Assembly (NCBI RefSeq): GCF_022271435.1
Contig: NZ_JAFIQY010000052.1
Location: 1 to 57,764 of the forward strand
Reading direction: 5' to 3'
DNA: 57,764 nucleotides
From: Streptomyces monomycini
GTDB lineage: Bacteria > Actinomycetota > Actinomycetes > Streptomycetales > Streptomycetaceae
The first letter of the stretch is position 1, and each line of letters starts with the position of its first letter. The position numbers were made by a program, and so were the translations under genes. Below are positions 40,822-49,638 of this stretch, one piece after another. Below the pieces are notes generated by a model. The model was not told the origin of the DNA and did no database searches. It saw only the letters and a program-made list of their open reading frames with translations.

Positions 40822-42321
40822 TCAGCGGTAGCAGTACGAGTCGGACGACGCGTCACCGCCCTGCAAGCGCGTCTGGTGGACGCGCAGCCCGCGGAAGTCC
40901 TCGCCGTGCGGGAAGAATCGGGGGTCGGGGGTGAGGCCGCCGTGGTCCGGGTCGGCGTCGAGTTTGGCGAGCCAGGGGTGGATGCCGTCGGGGTAGAACT
41001 GGTCGTCCCACGAGCCGTACAGGGAGTTGGTCAGGTACACCCGGCGTCCGTCGCGGCTCAGTTCGACCATCTGCGGGCCGCCGGTCAGCGGCAGGCCCGG
41101 TGCGGCCGGGTGCGGCTGCCGGGCGGTGATGCCGCCGAGCCGTACGGACGCGGTCTTGCGGGGGTGTGCGGGGTCGCTCACGTCGTACTGGTGGAGCTCG
41201 CCGGTGCCCCAGGCGGACACGTACAGCCAGCGGTCGTCCACCGACAGGTTGATGTCGGTGACCAGCGGCGGCACCGCGCCGAACGGCTTGAGGACCGGCG
41301 GCAGCGCGTCCTTCTCGGCGGGCTCCGCCGGGATCGTGATGACCTTGTGCGCCGTGAACCGGCCGTCGTCCTCGCGGCGCCACATCCATACGGACGCCGA
41401 CAGGTCCGCCACGCTCACCACGACGCCCGCGAAACCCCACGTCGCCGCCGGGTCGTGCGCGGGCCGCAGTTCCAGCACCATCTGGTGCTCGTCGCCGAGA
41501 TCGACGCGTTGCAGGTGGCGGCCGGAGTCCAGCTCCCAGAAGTGCAGCGCGTGGCCGTAGGCGCGGCCGAGCAGCAGCTCGGGATCGACGCCGTTCTCGA
41601 CCATCGATGGGGTGCCCCACTCGCTGGTCACCGCGATGTTGTGCTGGAGGTGCCACCACACGTCGTAGGCCAGGCGCTGCGGGCCGCGGTCCGTCTCCCA
41701 GGCGCGCAGGACGTCGAAGGTCTCGTGGTCGAGCAGCGCGACGCCGCCCGGGCCGTCGGCGCCGTGCGCGCCGCCGAGGCAGGAGAGCAGGACGCCGCCG
41801 GGGCCGCAGTGCAGGGTGTGCGGCCGCGAGTAGCCCGCCGCGTCGGCCAGTTCGGCGGCTTCGGTCACCTTCACGAGGCGGGGGCGGGCCGGGTCCGGGC
41901 GGGTGTCGAACACGTGCAGCCGGGAGGAGCGGAGTCCCGGCACCAGTAAGTAGCGCCGTTCGGGCTGGTGGTGTCCCTCGTGGGCGAGGGCGCTGGAGCA
42001 CGCGTTCCACCCGAAGTGGTGGAGTTCGTCCCCCAGGCCGGGGACGTCGGCGAGGTGCAGCACCCGGCCGTACGAACTCGACGCGGGATCGGTGTCCACG
42101 ACGATCAGCGCGTCCGGGCGCCGGGCGGAGCGGTCGAAGCCGACGAGGTAGGCGAGCTTCTCCGGGGGAGCGGCGACGGCCTCGGAGGGCGTGCGGTAGA
42201 GGGTGGGGTCGGGGCGGCCGGAGTGGTGTGCGTCAGTGCTGTGACGGGCGTGACGGGTGTGGTCGGTGCCGTCGGGGTGCGCGGTGCGGGAGGTCCGACC
42301 GGCATGATCAGAAGCAGTCAT
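40822..42321 (-). CDS. SBP56-type selenium-binding protein / methanethiol oxidase family
   Basis: 499 residues from ATG 42321 with GAGGAGAG 8 nt before. Residues 1-45 are His/Thr/Arg-rich and poorly conserved; then comes the seven-bladed propeller of the SBP56 family: LHHFGWNACSSALAHEGH with the selenium/copper-associated Cys, RYLLVPGLRSSRLHVFDT, LLSCLGGAHGADGPGGVALLD, WWHLQHNIAVTSEWG and DINLSVDDRWLYVSAWGTGEL. Human and bacterial members oxidise methanethiol to formaldehyde, hydrogen sulphide and peroxide; here that is family-based. Confidence 0.92.
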   Translation of the reverse strand: MTASDHAGRTSRTAHPDGTDHTRHARHSTDAHHSGRPDPTLYRTPSEAVAAPPEKLAYLVGFDRSARRPDALIVVDTDPASSSYGRVLHLADVPGLGDELHHFGWNACSSALAHEGHHQPERRYLLVPGLRSSRLHVFDTRPDPARPRLVKVTEAAELADAAGYSRPHTLHCGPGGVLLSCLGGAHGADGPGGVALLDHETFDVLRAWETDRGPQRLAYDVWWHLQHNIAVTSEWGTPSMVENGVDPELLLGRAYGHALHFWELDSGRHLQRVDLGDEHQMVLELRPAHDPAATWGFAGVVVSVADLSASVWMWRREDDGRFTAHKVITIPAEPAEKDALPPVLKPFGAVPPLVTDINLSVDDRWLYVSAWGTGELHQYDVSDPAHPRKTASVRLGGITARQPHPAAPGLPLTGGPQMVELSRDGRRVYLTNSLYGSWDDQFYPDGIHPWLAKLDADPDHGGLTPDPRFFPHGEDFRGLRVHQTRLQGGDASSDSYCYR

Positions 42322-42691
42322 CTTGTGGCTCTCCTCGGCTCCGTGGCCGGCTCCCTGGCCCTGCCTGCCGACCGGGCCGGAAACCGCGCCGGGCTGTCCG
42401 TGACAGGCGGCCGTATCGGCATGGGTACGAACCGGGGCCGGCGGGGCGGCACGCCCGGACCCGGCTCCGCGATGGCTGCGAGCCTGGCACAGGGCCCGCG
42501 CGCCGCCAAGGGCACACCGGCCGCGGACGGCCGGGCGGTGGCCGGAAGTCACCGACTCCGATGTCCGATTGTCGGACCCGTACGCGATGATCGCCTGTAC
42601 GGACCGGCCGGAACCACCGGCCGGACCGGGCAGTGAACGGGCCGCCGACATCCGGCGGTTGCCGTCCGAGCAACCAGATACGGGGTAATTG
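42322..42691. other. 370-bp divergent intergenic region with a GTCCGA palindrome
   Basis: The space lies between the SBP56 gene and the AMIN-like gene. GTCCGA-TTG-TCGGAC (42563-42577) is a perfect 15-bp hyphenated palindrome suited to a dimeric regulator. The rest shows no credible coding frame. Confidence 0.45.
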
Positions 42692-43276
42692 ATGCGACGT
42701 TTGGGCACTGTGCTGACCGCGGTCGTGCTGGCCGGCGCGGCGATGTCGGCGACGGCGGTCTCGGCGGCGGCCGCCCCGGCGACGGGGGCCGCACCGGCCG
42801 CCGCGCCGTCGGCCACGTGCGACACCGGCGGCTGGGGGAGCGCCCTGAAGTCCGCCGACGCGCGCGACCACCAGCCGCTGAAGCAGATCAGGGCCGGGCA
42901 GCACGCCTGCTACGACCGGCTGGTCTTCGAGGTGCCGACCGCGGGCGGCAAGCCGGTCGGCTACCGGGTCGGCTACGTGAAGGAGCTGCACCAGGACGGT
43001 TCCGGCGACCTCATCGAGGTCGGCGGCGGAGCCATTCTGGAGATCAGGGTGGCGGCGCCGAGCTACGACCCCTGGACGGGCAGGCCGACGTACCCGGGCA
43101 AGGCCGGCAAGCCGCTTCCGGGGGTGGACGTCAAGGGCTACAAGGCCTTCAAGGACACCCGGTTCGGGGCCAGCTTCGAGGGGGACACGCAGATAGGTCT
43201 GGGGGTCGCCAAGCGGCTCCCGTTCCGCGTCATCCAGCAGAAGAACCAGCTCATCGTGGATGTGGCCCACTCCTGA
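42692..43276 (+). CDS. Secreted AMIN-like domain protein
   Basis: 194 residues from ATG 42692 (TTG 42689 directly before it is possible). Residues 1-28 are a signal peptide; an Ala/Pro-rich stretch leads to the domain beginning CDTGGWGSALKSADARDHQPL, with ACYDRLVFEV, GYRVGYVKEL, LEIRVAAPSYDPW and KDTRFGASFEGDTQIGLGVAKRLPFRV. The beta-sandwich pattern and GD-QIGLGV-PFRV ending match the AMIN-like domain of actinomycete exported (lipo)proteins. There is no lipobox here. Possibly cell-wall associated. A terminator follows at 43316. Confidence 0.8.
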   Translation: MRRLGTVLTAVVLAGAAMSATAVSAAAAPATGAAPAAAPSATCDTGGWGSALKSADARDHQPLKQIRAGQHACYDRLVFEVPTAGGKPVGYRVGYVKELHQDGSGDLIEVGGGAILEIRVAAPSYDPWTGRPTYPGKAGKPLPGVDVKGYKAFKDTRFGASFEGDTQIGLGVAKRLPFRVIQQKNQLIVDVAHS

Positions 43277-43315
43277 GCTGTGACTGGCGCGCGCACACCA
43301 CGCCGGTGATCCGGG

Positions 43316-43351
43316 CCTGAAGGCCGGCCGGCCGGTTGACCGGCCTTCAGG
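43316..43351 (+). terminator. Terminator after the AMIN-like gene
   Basis: CCTGAAGGCCGG (43316-43327) and CCGGCCTTCAGG (43340-43351) form a perfect 12-bp stem with a GC-rich 12-nt loop, 40 bp after the stop. Confidence 0.85.
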
Positions 43352-43497
43352 CTCGCCCGCGAGAAAAGGGTTGCGTAACCACTACGTCTGGAGCACTCTA
43401 TGCGAAGTGGTTGTGGCGCGTGGCAGGTCCGCGCGTCCGCACGGCCGACCCTGACCGCGACGCGCCCACCGCGTCGCCGGCGGAAAAGAGGACCATC

Positions 43498-44082
43498 TTG
43501 CGCAAGCTCACCTACTTCGTCGCCTGCTCGATCGACGGCTTCATCGGCGACCCGGACGGTGACGCGTCGTCGATGATGCGGTACGTGGACGAGGAGTTCC
43601 TGGAGTTCCTCAAGACGGAGTACCCGGAGACCGTCTCCGCCGAGGGCCGCGCCGTCCTGGACTTCCACGACGCCGAGAACCAGCAGTTCGACACGGTGAT
43701 CCAGGGGCGCGGCAGCTACCAGGTGGGCCTGGACGCCGGTGTCACCAGCCCGTACGGCCATCTCCGCGAGTACGTGGCCTCCCGCAGCCTCGGCACGTCA
43801 CCCGACCCGAACGTGCACCTGATCACCGACGACCTCGTGGGCACCGTCCGGGCCCTCAAGGCCGAGGAGGGCGGCCTGGGCATCTGGCTCTGCGGCGGCT
43901 CGCAGCTCGCGGGCGACCTGCTGGACGAGGTCGACGAGCTGGTGATCAAGACCTACCCGCAGGTGTACGGCTCCGGCATGCCGATGTTCGGCGCGGACTT
44001 CAGGGCCACGGACTTCACCCTGGACTCCGTCCGCACCTTCAGCAACGGCGTGCTCGTACGGAAGTACAGCCGCGCGCGCTGA
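43498..44082 (+). CDS. Dihydrofolate-reductase-fold (RibD C-terminal) protein
   Basis: 194 residues from TTG 43498, preceded by AGAGGA at suitable distance; a longer frame from 43336 is not needed. LRKLTYFVACSIDGFIGDPDGDAS, FDTVIQGRGSYQVGLDAG, VHLITDDLVGTVRALKAEEGGLGIWLCGGSQLAGDLL and ELVIKTYPQVYGSGMPMF are the landmarks of the RibD_C/YyaP dihydrofolate reductase-like family. Probably an NADPH-dependent reductase; the natural substrate of these stand-alone proteins is unknown. Confidence 0.9.
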   Translation: MRKLTYFVACSIDGFIGDPDGDASSMMRYVDEEFLEFLKTEYPETVSAEGRAVLDFHDAENQQFDTVIQGRGSYQVGLDAGVTSPYGHLREYVASRSLGTSPDPNVHLITDDLVGTVRALKAEEGGLGIWLCGGSQLAGDLLDEVDELVIKTYPQVYGSGMPMFGADFRATDFTLDSVRTFSNGVLVRKYSRAR

Positions 44083-44165
44083 GCCCCGGCCTACGGGCAC
44101 ACGGGCGTGCAGACATCCGGGCGCGTACGGGCGCCCGTGGTCGGCACGGGACCGGCCCGCCGAGC

Positions 44166-44208
44166 CTCAGGACGGCCGTGCGGCCCGCCGGGCTCAGGAC
44201 GGCCGTGC
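44166..44208. repeat. 16-bp direct repeat at the end of the small membrane gene
   Basis: CTCAGGACGGCCGTGC occurs at 44166-44181 and again at 44193-44208 (period 27). The second copy contains the stop codon of the minus-strand gene ending at 44194; the first would encode the same ARPS-stop if the frame continued, so the gene's tail was duplicated. Confidence 0.75.
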
Positions 44209-44352
44209 CGTCACGATCCCGATCGTGACCAGGGCCAGCACCACCCAGGAGAACCAGAGCCAGCCACTGCCGCCCAGCGCCGCGGTGTAGGCCGTCGCCA
44301 TGACCAGCCCGCCCACCGTGATCGCCGCCATCGCCTTAGCAGATCCGGGCAT
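44194..44352 (-). CDS. Small two-helix membrane protein
   Basis: 52 residues from ATG 44352, with a strong GAGGAGG site before it. MPGSAKAMAAITVGGLVMATAYTAAL and WLWFSWVVLALVTIGIVTA are two hydrophobic helices with a short loop. No family recognised. It lies downstream of nothing on its strand, 120 bp before the CtaG stop at 44474, and could be a transporter or oxidase accessory peptide; that is conjecture. Confidence 0.65.
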   Translation of the reverse strand: MPGSAKAMAAITVGGLVMATAYTAALGGSGWLWFSWVVLALVTIGIVTARPS

Positions 44353-44473
44353 CCCCGCAACCTCCTCACGGCGGCCCGGCGGCCCGACGCCACGGGCCGC
44401 GGCCTCAAGGACATCGTCCCCGGCCGCGGCCCGTACCGCTACCTGTCGTGCCTGACCTCCGGTCAGTAATCGG

Positions 44474-45439
44474 TCACCCCGCGCCGCCGCCTTGGCCACG
44501 GGCCTGGAGGGAGGCCAGGTACGCGTTGTAGGCCGCCAGCTCCTGGTCGCCGTCCCGGGCCGCCGCGCGGTCCTTGCGCTGGTTCTGCCGCTCCTCGGAC
44601 TTGTACCACTGGTAGAGCAGGGCGACGAGGACCAGTACGGACGGGATCTCGCTGAAGGCCCAGGCGATGCCGCCCGCCGCGCTCTGGTCGCTGAGCGCGT
44701 CGATCCCCAGCGAGGCCGGCGGGTTCTCGAACGTCTTGATCATCGTCTCGGTGCCCATCATCAGCGCGATGCCGAAGAACGCGTGGAAGGGCATCCCCGC
44801 GAACAGCTCCAGCATCCGCATGACGTAGCCCGGCCGGTGCGGCCCGGGGTCCACGCCCATGATCGGCCAGAAGAAGACCAGGCCCACCACCAGGAAGTGC
44901 ACCATCATCGCGATGTGCCCGACCCGGTACTGCATCAGGAAGTCGAACAGGGGCGTGAAGTACAGCGCGTACAGGCTCGCGATGAACATCGGGATGGTGA
45001 ACGCCGCGTGCGTGATCACCCGCATGTACCGGCTGTGCAGCAGCGCCACCAGCAGCTCACGCGGCCCCTTGCGGCCCCGCCCGGCCGCCGGCAGCGCGCG
45101 CAGGGTCAGCGTCACCGGCGCGCCGAGCAGCAGCAGGATCGGCGACAGCATGCTGATCACCATGTGCTGCACCATGTGCACGCTGAACATCGCCATGCCG
45201 TAGTCGTTGAGCTTGGTGCACATCACCAGGGCCACGGTCAGCACACCGATGACCCAGGCGACCGTCCGGCCCACCGGCCAGTGGTCGCCGCGCCGCCGCA
45301 GCCGCAGCACCGCCCACCCGTACAGAATCAGCCCCACCAGGCAACCGACCAGGAAGAACGGGTCTCCGCCGAACTCCATGCCGCGCCCCAGCGTGAACGG
45401 CGGCAGATCCATGTTCATGCCGTGCCCGCCGTGATCCAT
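44474..45439 (-). CDS. ctaG: CtaG-type cytochrome c oxidase assembly protein
   Basis: 321 residues from ATG 45439 with CAGGAGCGAG upstream. The His/Met-rich N-terminus MDHGGHGMNMD could bind copper. Seven or so membrane helices; signature segments VHMVQHMVISMLSPILLLLGAPVTL, HSRYMRVITHAAFTIPMF, MMVHFLVVGLVFFWPIMGVDPGP and MPFHAFFGIALMM with conserved histidines define the caa3_CtaG family. It is needed for copper insertion or assembly of the aa3/caa3 oxidase. Its C-terminal 50 residues are charged and cytoplasmic. Confidence 0.92.
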   Translation of the reverse strand: MDHGGHGMNMDLPPFTLGRGMEFGGDPFFLVGCLVGLILYGWAVLRLRRRGDHWPVGRTVAWVIGVLTVALVMCTKLNDYGMAMFSVHMVQHMVISMLSPILLLLGAPVTLTLRALPAAGRGRKGPRELLVALLHSRYMRVITHAAFTIPMFIASLYALYFTPLFDFLMQYRVGHIAMMVHFLVVGLVFFWPIMGVDPGPHRPGYVMRMLELFAGMPFHAFFGIALMMGTETMIKTFENPPASLGIDALSDQSAAGGIAWAFSEIPSVLVLVALLYQWYKSEERQNQRKDRAAARDGDQELAAYNAYLASLQARGQGGGAG

Positions 45440-45623
45440 CCGCTCGCTCCTGATTCGTACCGATACTCCGCGACCAGACTAGAACCGCCCCCGGCCGGGG
45501 CGTCGGCCGGGGGCGGTTGCACGGCCGCATGGCACCCGTACGCACGGCCGGGGGCGCCGCGCGGCACCGGTTCGGGCCACGGGGCTTCCGGCTACGGGAC
45601 TTCCGGCTCCACCGGGCTTCCGG

Positions 45624-46649
45624 CTACAGGACGCACTCCGTCTCGGCGTACCGCTCCCCGGGCACCGTCTTCAGCGTCTCCACCGCCTCGGCCAGCGGCA
45701 CCAGCGTGATGTCCGTGCCGCGCAGCGCCGTCATCATCCCGAACGCGCCGCGGTGCGCCGCCTCCACCGCGTGCCAGCCGAAGCGGGTCGCCAGCACCCG
45801 GTCGTACGCGGTCGGCGTGCCGCCCCGCTGCACATGGCCCAGGATCACCGCGCGGGCCTCCTTGCCGAGCCGCCGCTCCAGCTCCAGCGACAGCTGCCGG
45901 GCGACCCCGGCGAACCGCTCGTGCCCGTAGACGTCGGTGCCGCCCACGTCGAAGGCCATGGTGCCCTCGCGCGGCTTGGCGCCCTCGGCGACCACCACGA
46001 TCGCGAACTTCTTGCCCGCCTCGAAGCGCTCACCGACCTTGCGGGTCAGCTCCGCCATGTCGAAGGGGCGCTCCGGGACGACGATGGCGTGCGCGCCCGC
46101 CGCCATCCCGGAGTGCAGGGCGATCCAGCCCGTGTGCCGTCCCATGACCTCGACGATCAGGACCCGCTGGTGCGACTCGGCGGTGGTCTTCAGGCGGTCC
46201 AGGGCTTCGGTGGCCACCCCCACCGCCGTGTCGAAGCCGAAGGTGACATCGGTCGCGGCGATGTCGTTGTCGATGGTCTTGGGCACGCCGACGATCGGCA
46301 GTCCGGCGTCGGACAACAGCCGGGCCGCCTTCAGCGTCCCCTCGCCGCCGATCGGGATGATCGCGTCCAGTCCCAGCTCGGCGACGTGGCCGCGGGCCCG
46401 TTCCACGCCGTCCCGCAGGTGTGCGGGCTGCACCCGGGAGGAGCCCAGGATGGTGCCGCCGCGCGCCAGGATGCCGCCCACGGCGTCCAGGTCCAGCTTG
46501 CGGTAGTCGCACTCCAGCAGGCCCTTCCAGCCGTCCCGGAAGCCGATCACCTCGTCTCCGTGGTCGGCGGTGGCGCGGTGGACGACGGAGCGGATGACGG
46601 CGTTCAGACCGGGGCAGTCGCCGCCGGAGGTGAGCACACCAATACGCAT
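45624..46649 (-). CDS. pfkA: 6-phosphofructokinase
   Basis: 341 residues from ATG 46649 (AGAGGG upstream). MRIGVLTSGGDCPGLNAVI, GSSRVQPA, IIPIGGEGTLKAARLL, VGVPKTIDNDIAATD with the catalytic Asp, EVMGRHTGWIAL and GHVQRGGTPTAYDR are the conserved motifs of group III PFK. The Gly-Glu pair in GGEGTL, in place of GGDGS, is typical of the actinomycete ATP/PPi lineage. Phosphorylates fructose 6-phosphate in glycolysis. Three CTTCCGGCT repeats follow the stop (45585-45623). Confidence 0.95.
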   Translation of the reverse strand: MRIGVLTSGGDCPGLNAVIRSVVHRATADHGDEVIGFRDGWKGLLECDYRKLDLDAVGGILARGGTILGSSRVQPAHLRDGVERARGHVAELGLDAIIPIGGEGTLKAARLLSDAGLPIVGVPKTIDNDIAATDVTFGFDTAVGVATEALDRLKTTAESHQRVLIVEVMGRHTGWIALHSGMAAGAHAIVVPERPFDMAELTRKVGERFEAGKKFAIVVVAEGAKPREGTMAFDVGGTDVYGHERFAGVARQLSLELERRLGKEARAVILGHVQRGGTPTAYDRVLATRFGWHAVEAAHRGAFGMMTALRGTDITLVPLAEAVETLKTVPGERYAETECVL

Positions 46650-46790
46650 GTTTTCGCAGACCCTCTGCACATCGGAGCCCGCCCTCCGGACCACGGCCGG
46701 GCGCGGGCGCGGGCTCTCGACCGGACGCCCGGACTCCGTCGTCCGGCTGGATGGCGCTCACCCTACAAGCGCAAGGGCCCTGCGGTACAC

Positions 46791-46822
46791 GTACGCCCGC
46801 AGTGCGGACACTGCGGGCGTAC
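46791..46822. terminator. Terminator after the murT-gatD operon
   Basis: GTACGCCCGCAGT (46791-46803), loop GCGGAC, then ACTGCGGGCGTAC (46810-46822): a perfect 13-bp stem with a 6-nt loop, 26 bp beyond the gatD stop and upstream of pfkA. Confidence 0.9.
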
Positions 46823-46848
46823 CCGGTCGTACGGTGTTCGGCGAATCG

Positions 46849-47577
46849 TTACGCGGGCTGCGTGGCCGCGGCGATGCGCTCCTGCCGCAGGGCCTCGTAC
46901 CAGCGGTCGTCGGCCGGCGGCAGCGCGTTCACGTCCAGCGCCAGCTTGATCAGCAGGTCGGCGATGTGCGGGTTGCGCGCCATGACCGGGCCGTGCATGT
47001 ACGTGCCGAAGACGGTGTCGTTGTACGCGCCCTCGTAGCCGTCGCCGACGCCGTTGCCCTTGCCGAAGCGGACCCGGGCGAACGGGCGGGCCGTCTGCCC
47101 CAGGTGGGTCACGCCCTGGTGGTTCTCGAAGCCGGTCAGCGGCGGCAGGTTCAGCTGCGGGTCGATGTCGGCCAGCACGTCACCGACGCACCGCTCGCCT
47201 TCGCCGCGGGTGCTCACCACGTCCAGCAGGCCCAGGCCCTGCTCCCGCTCCCCGAGGTCGTTGATGAACTCGTGGCCCAGGATCTGGTAGCCGGCGCACA
47301 CCGAGAAGACGATCGCGCCGTTGGAGACCGCGCGGTTCAGGCCGCCGTCGCGGCGCAGCCGCTCGGCCGCCAGCCGCTGCGGCCGGTCCTCGCCGCCGCC
47401 GATCAGGTAGATGTCACCGGAGGTGGGGATCTGCTGGTCGGAGCGGACGTCGAGGCGCTGGACGTCCAGGCCGCGCTGGCGGGCCCGGCGCTCCACCACC
47501 AGGGCGTTGCCCTGGTCCCCGTACGTGCTCAGCAGGTCCGGGTAGATCCAGACCAGCCGCAGGCTGTTGTCACTCAT
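46849..47577 (-). CDS. gatD: Lipid II isoglutaminyl synthase, glutaminase subunit GatD
   Basis: 242 residues from ATG 47577, AAGGACGAG upstream. CobB/CobQ-like glutamine amidotransferase: LRLVWIYPDLLSTYGDQGNALVV, IYLIGGGEDRPQ, the nucleophile in VFSVCAGYQILGHEF and the catalytic His in GTYMHGPVMARNP. It supplies ammonia to MurT for amidating D-glutamate in the peptidoglycan stem. It lies 37 bp downstream of murT on the same strand. Confidence 0.95.
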   Translation of the reverse strand: MSDNSLRLVWIYPDLLSTYGDQGNALVVERRARQRGLDVQRLDVRSDQQIPTSGDIYLIGGGEDRPQRLAAERLRRDGGLNRAVSNGAIVFSVCAGYQILGHEFINDLGEREQGLGLLDVVSTRGEGERCVGDVLADIDPQLNLPPLTGFENHQGVTHLGQTARPFARVRFGKGNGVGDGYEGAYNDTVFGTYMHGPVMARNPHIADLLIKLALDVNALPPADDRWYEALRQERIAAATQPA

Positions 47578-47614
47578 GCTCGCTCGTCCTTGTCGGGAAG
47601 GTCGCTGGTTCACG

Positions 47615-48853
47615 TCAGTTCCCCACTCGCCGGCGGAGGTCCTGGAAGGCGGTGTAGTTGGCGATGACCTCGATACGGCCCGGAGGCGCCGACTGCACCG
47701 CCTCGTCCACCGTGTCACACACCCGGAAGTCCAGGCCCGCGACCTCCAGGCGGACCGCCAGGTCCAGCTTGCGGTCGCCGATCACGAAGATCGGGTGACC
47801 GGCCAGCCGGGTGTAGTCGACGTCCCACAGCCAGGAGGTGTCCGTACCGTCCGCGCCCCGCGCGTTCACCGACAGGATCACCGGGGTCGGCGGCGGGTCG
47901 ATCAGCGAGAACGTCTCCAGCCAGCCCGCCGGGTTCTTCGCCAGCAGCAGACGCAGGTCGCGCTGCAGGAACGAGACCACGTCGTAGCGGCCCGCGACGG
48001 CCTGGACGGAGTACATCCGCTCCAGGGCGACCTGCGGCGGCACGCCGAACGCCGCGGCGACCGCCGCCGACGTCGTGGCGTTGGCCTTGTTCGCCCGGCC
48101 CGGCAGCTGGAGCCGGATCGGCCAGGCGCTGCCGTGCGGGTCGAGGACGTGGTCGCCGGAGAGCGCCCAGCTCGGCGTCGGCCGGCGGAAGCCGCACTCG
48201 CCGCAGAACCAGTCGTCGCCGGGGCGCTGCATCACACCGCCGCAGGACGGGCAGGACCAGGCGTCGTCCTTCCACTCCTGGCCCGCCGCGACCCACACCA
48301 CGTTCGCCGACGACGAGGCCGCCCACACGATCAGCGGGTCGTCGCAGTTGGCGATGATCAGCGCCTTGGAGCCGGCCAGCCCCTCCCGCCAGTGCTCGGC
48401 GAGCATCCGGGTCTCCGCGGCGCGGTCCAGCTGGTCGCGCGAGAGGTTCAGCAGCGCTATGGCCTTGGGTGTCACGTCCCGCGCCACGCCCGCCAGGTAC
48501 TTCTCGTCCACCTCGATGACGCCGAAGCGGGCGTCGGAGCCACCGGCCAGCGCGGAGGTGATGCCCGCCGGCATGTTGGCACCGAGCGCGTTCGAGACGA
48601 CCGGGCCGCTGGCCCGCAGCGCCTCCGCGATCAGCCGCGTCGTGGTCGTCTTTCCGTTGGTCGCCGACACCAGCACCACGTCCAGGTGCCGGGCGAGCCG
48701 GGCCAGCAGGTCGGGGTCGAGCCGGAGCGCCACCTTGCCGCCGATCACCGATCCGCTGCCGCGGCCCGCCGCGCGCGACACCGCCGCCGCGGCCTTGCCC
48801 GCCGTCACGGCCAGCTTGGCCCGCGGCGACAGCGGCTCCGTGTTGCCTGCCAT
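47615..48853 (-). CDS. murT: Lipid II isoglutaminyl synthase, Mur-ligase-like subunit MurT
   Basis: 412 residues from ATG 48853 with AAGGACG upstream. Mur-ligase fold: P-loop VVLVSATNGKTTTTRLI, metal-site FGVIEVDEKYLAGVA, LLNLSRDQLDRAAET, a four-cysteine zinc ribbon (CPSCGGVM ... CGECGF) characteristic of MurT, and the C-terminal DUF1727 domain (VILSVNARGADGTDTSWLWDVDY). Activates the alpha-carboxyl of D-Glu in lipid II with ATP for amidation by GatD. First gene of the two-gene operon, divergent from def. Confidence 0.95.
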   Translation of the reverse strand: MAGNTEPLSPRAKLAVTAGKAAAAVSRAAGRGSGSVIGGKVALRLDPDLLARLARHLDVVLVSATNGKTTTTRLIAEALRASGPVVSNALGANMPAGITSALAGGSDARFGVIEVDEKYLAGVARDVTPKAIALLNLSRDQLDRAAETRMLAEHWREGLAGSKALIIANCDDPLIVWAASSSANVVWVAAGQEWKDDAWSCPSCGGVMQRPGDDWFCGECGFRRPTPSWALSGDHVLDPHGSAWPIRLQLPGRANKANATTSAAVAAAFGVPPQVALERMYSVQAVAGRYDVVSFLQRDLRLLLAKNPAGWLETFSLIDPPPTPVILSVNARGADGTDTSWLWDVDYTRLAGHPIFVIGDRKLDLAVRLEVAGLDFRVCDTVDEAVQSAPPGRIEVIANYTAFQDLRRRVGN

Positions 48854-49038
48854 CGTCCTTGATCCTCCTTGCATCCGGCGCCCTCCCGCCCTTGGGGCTG
48901 CCGGTGGAACGCCTCCTCCGGAGCCGATGACCGGCCGGAGGCTTCGGTCGGGGATCAGCCTATCGAGATCCGGCGGCGGCCCCGAATCCCGCCACCCGTG
49001 CCACGGCCCGTGCACCCCGCGACGACCTGCATCGTCAC

Positions 49039-49057
49039 ACGTTCCAGAACGTACGCT
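49039..49057 (+). promoter_or_regulatory. Palindrome and -10 element of the leaderless def gene
   Basis: ACGTTC-CA-GAACGT (49039-49052) is a perfect hyphenated palindrome abutting TACGCT (49052-49057), a -10 hexamer ending 7 nt before ATG 49065. No ribosome site precedes the ATG, so the transcript should be leaderless. A protein bound at the palindrome would block the promoter. Confidence 0.5.
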
Positions 49058-49064
49058 TACCCTC

Positions 49065-49625
49065 ATGCGTTCCCGCTCGATCCCCGGCAGCTCCGGCCGC
49101 CCGCGTCCCTTGCGCCTGCTCGGCGACCCGGCCCTGGCCGCGGCCTGCCGGGACGTCACCGACTTCGACGCCGGGCTCGCCACGCTCGTCGAGGACCTGT
49201 TCGCGACGATGTACGCGGCCCAGGGCGTCGGCCTGGCGGCCAACCAGGTCGGCGTACCGCTGCGGGTGTTCGTCTACGACTGCCCGGACGACGACGACCG
49301 GCGCCACCTCGGACACCTCGTCAATCCGCGCCTGGTGGAGGCCGACGGCGTCGTGGTGCGCGGCCCCGAGGGCTGTCTGTCGGTGCCCGGCATCGAGGCC
49401 GGCACCCCGCGGTACGACCACGCGGTGGTGGAGGGGTTCAGCGTGACGGGCGAGCCGCGTACCGTGTCCGGCACCGGCTTCTTCGCCCGCTGCCTCCAGC
49501 ACGAGTGCGACCACCTCCAGGGCGGCCTCTACCTCGACCACCTCACCGGCCTGCGCCGCCGCCGGGCCCTGCGGGCCGCGTCCCGCGCGCCGTGGGCGGG
49601 ACGGGAACGGGCCACGGGCTCGTGA
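49065..49625 (+). CDS. def: Peptide deformylase
   Basis: 186 residues from ATG 49065. The three family motifs are intact: GVGLAANQVG (motif I), EGCLSVPG (motif II with the metal-ligand Cys) and QHECDHLQG (motif III HExxH). Removes formyl groups from nascent proteins. The C-terminus is a short basic extension. It is divergent from murT and convergent with the TetR gene, 13 bp apart. Streptomyces often carry more than one def; whether this is the housekeeping copy cannot be told. Confidence 0.95.
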   Translation: MRSRSIPGSSGRPRPLRLLGDPALAAACRDVTDFDAGLATLVEDLFATMYAAQGVGLAANQVGVPLRVFVYDCPDDDDRRHLGHLVNPRLVEADGVVVRGPEGCLSVPGIEAGTPRYDHAVVEGFSVTGEPRTVSGTGFFARCLQHECDHLQGGLYLDHLTGLRRRRALRAASRAPWAGRERATGS

Positions 49626-49638
49626 TCGGGCCCGGCCC

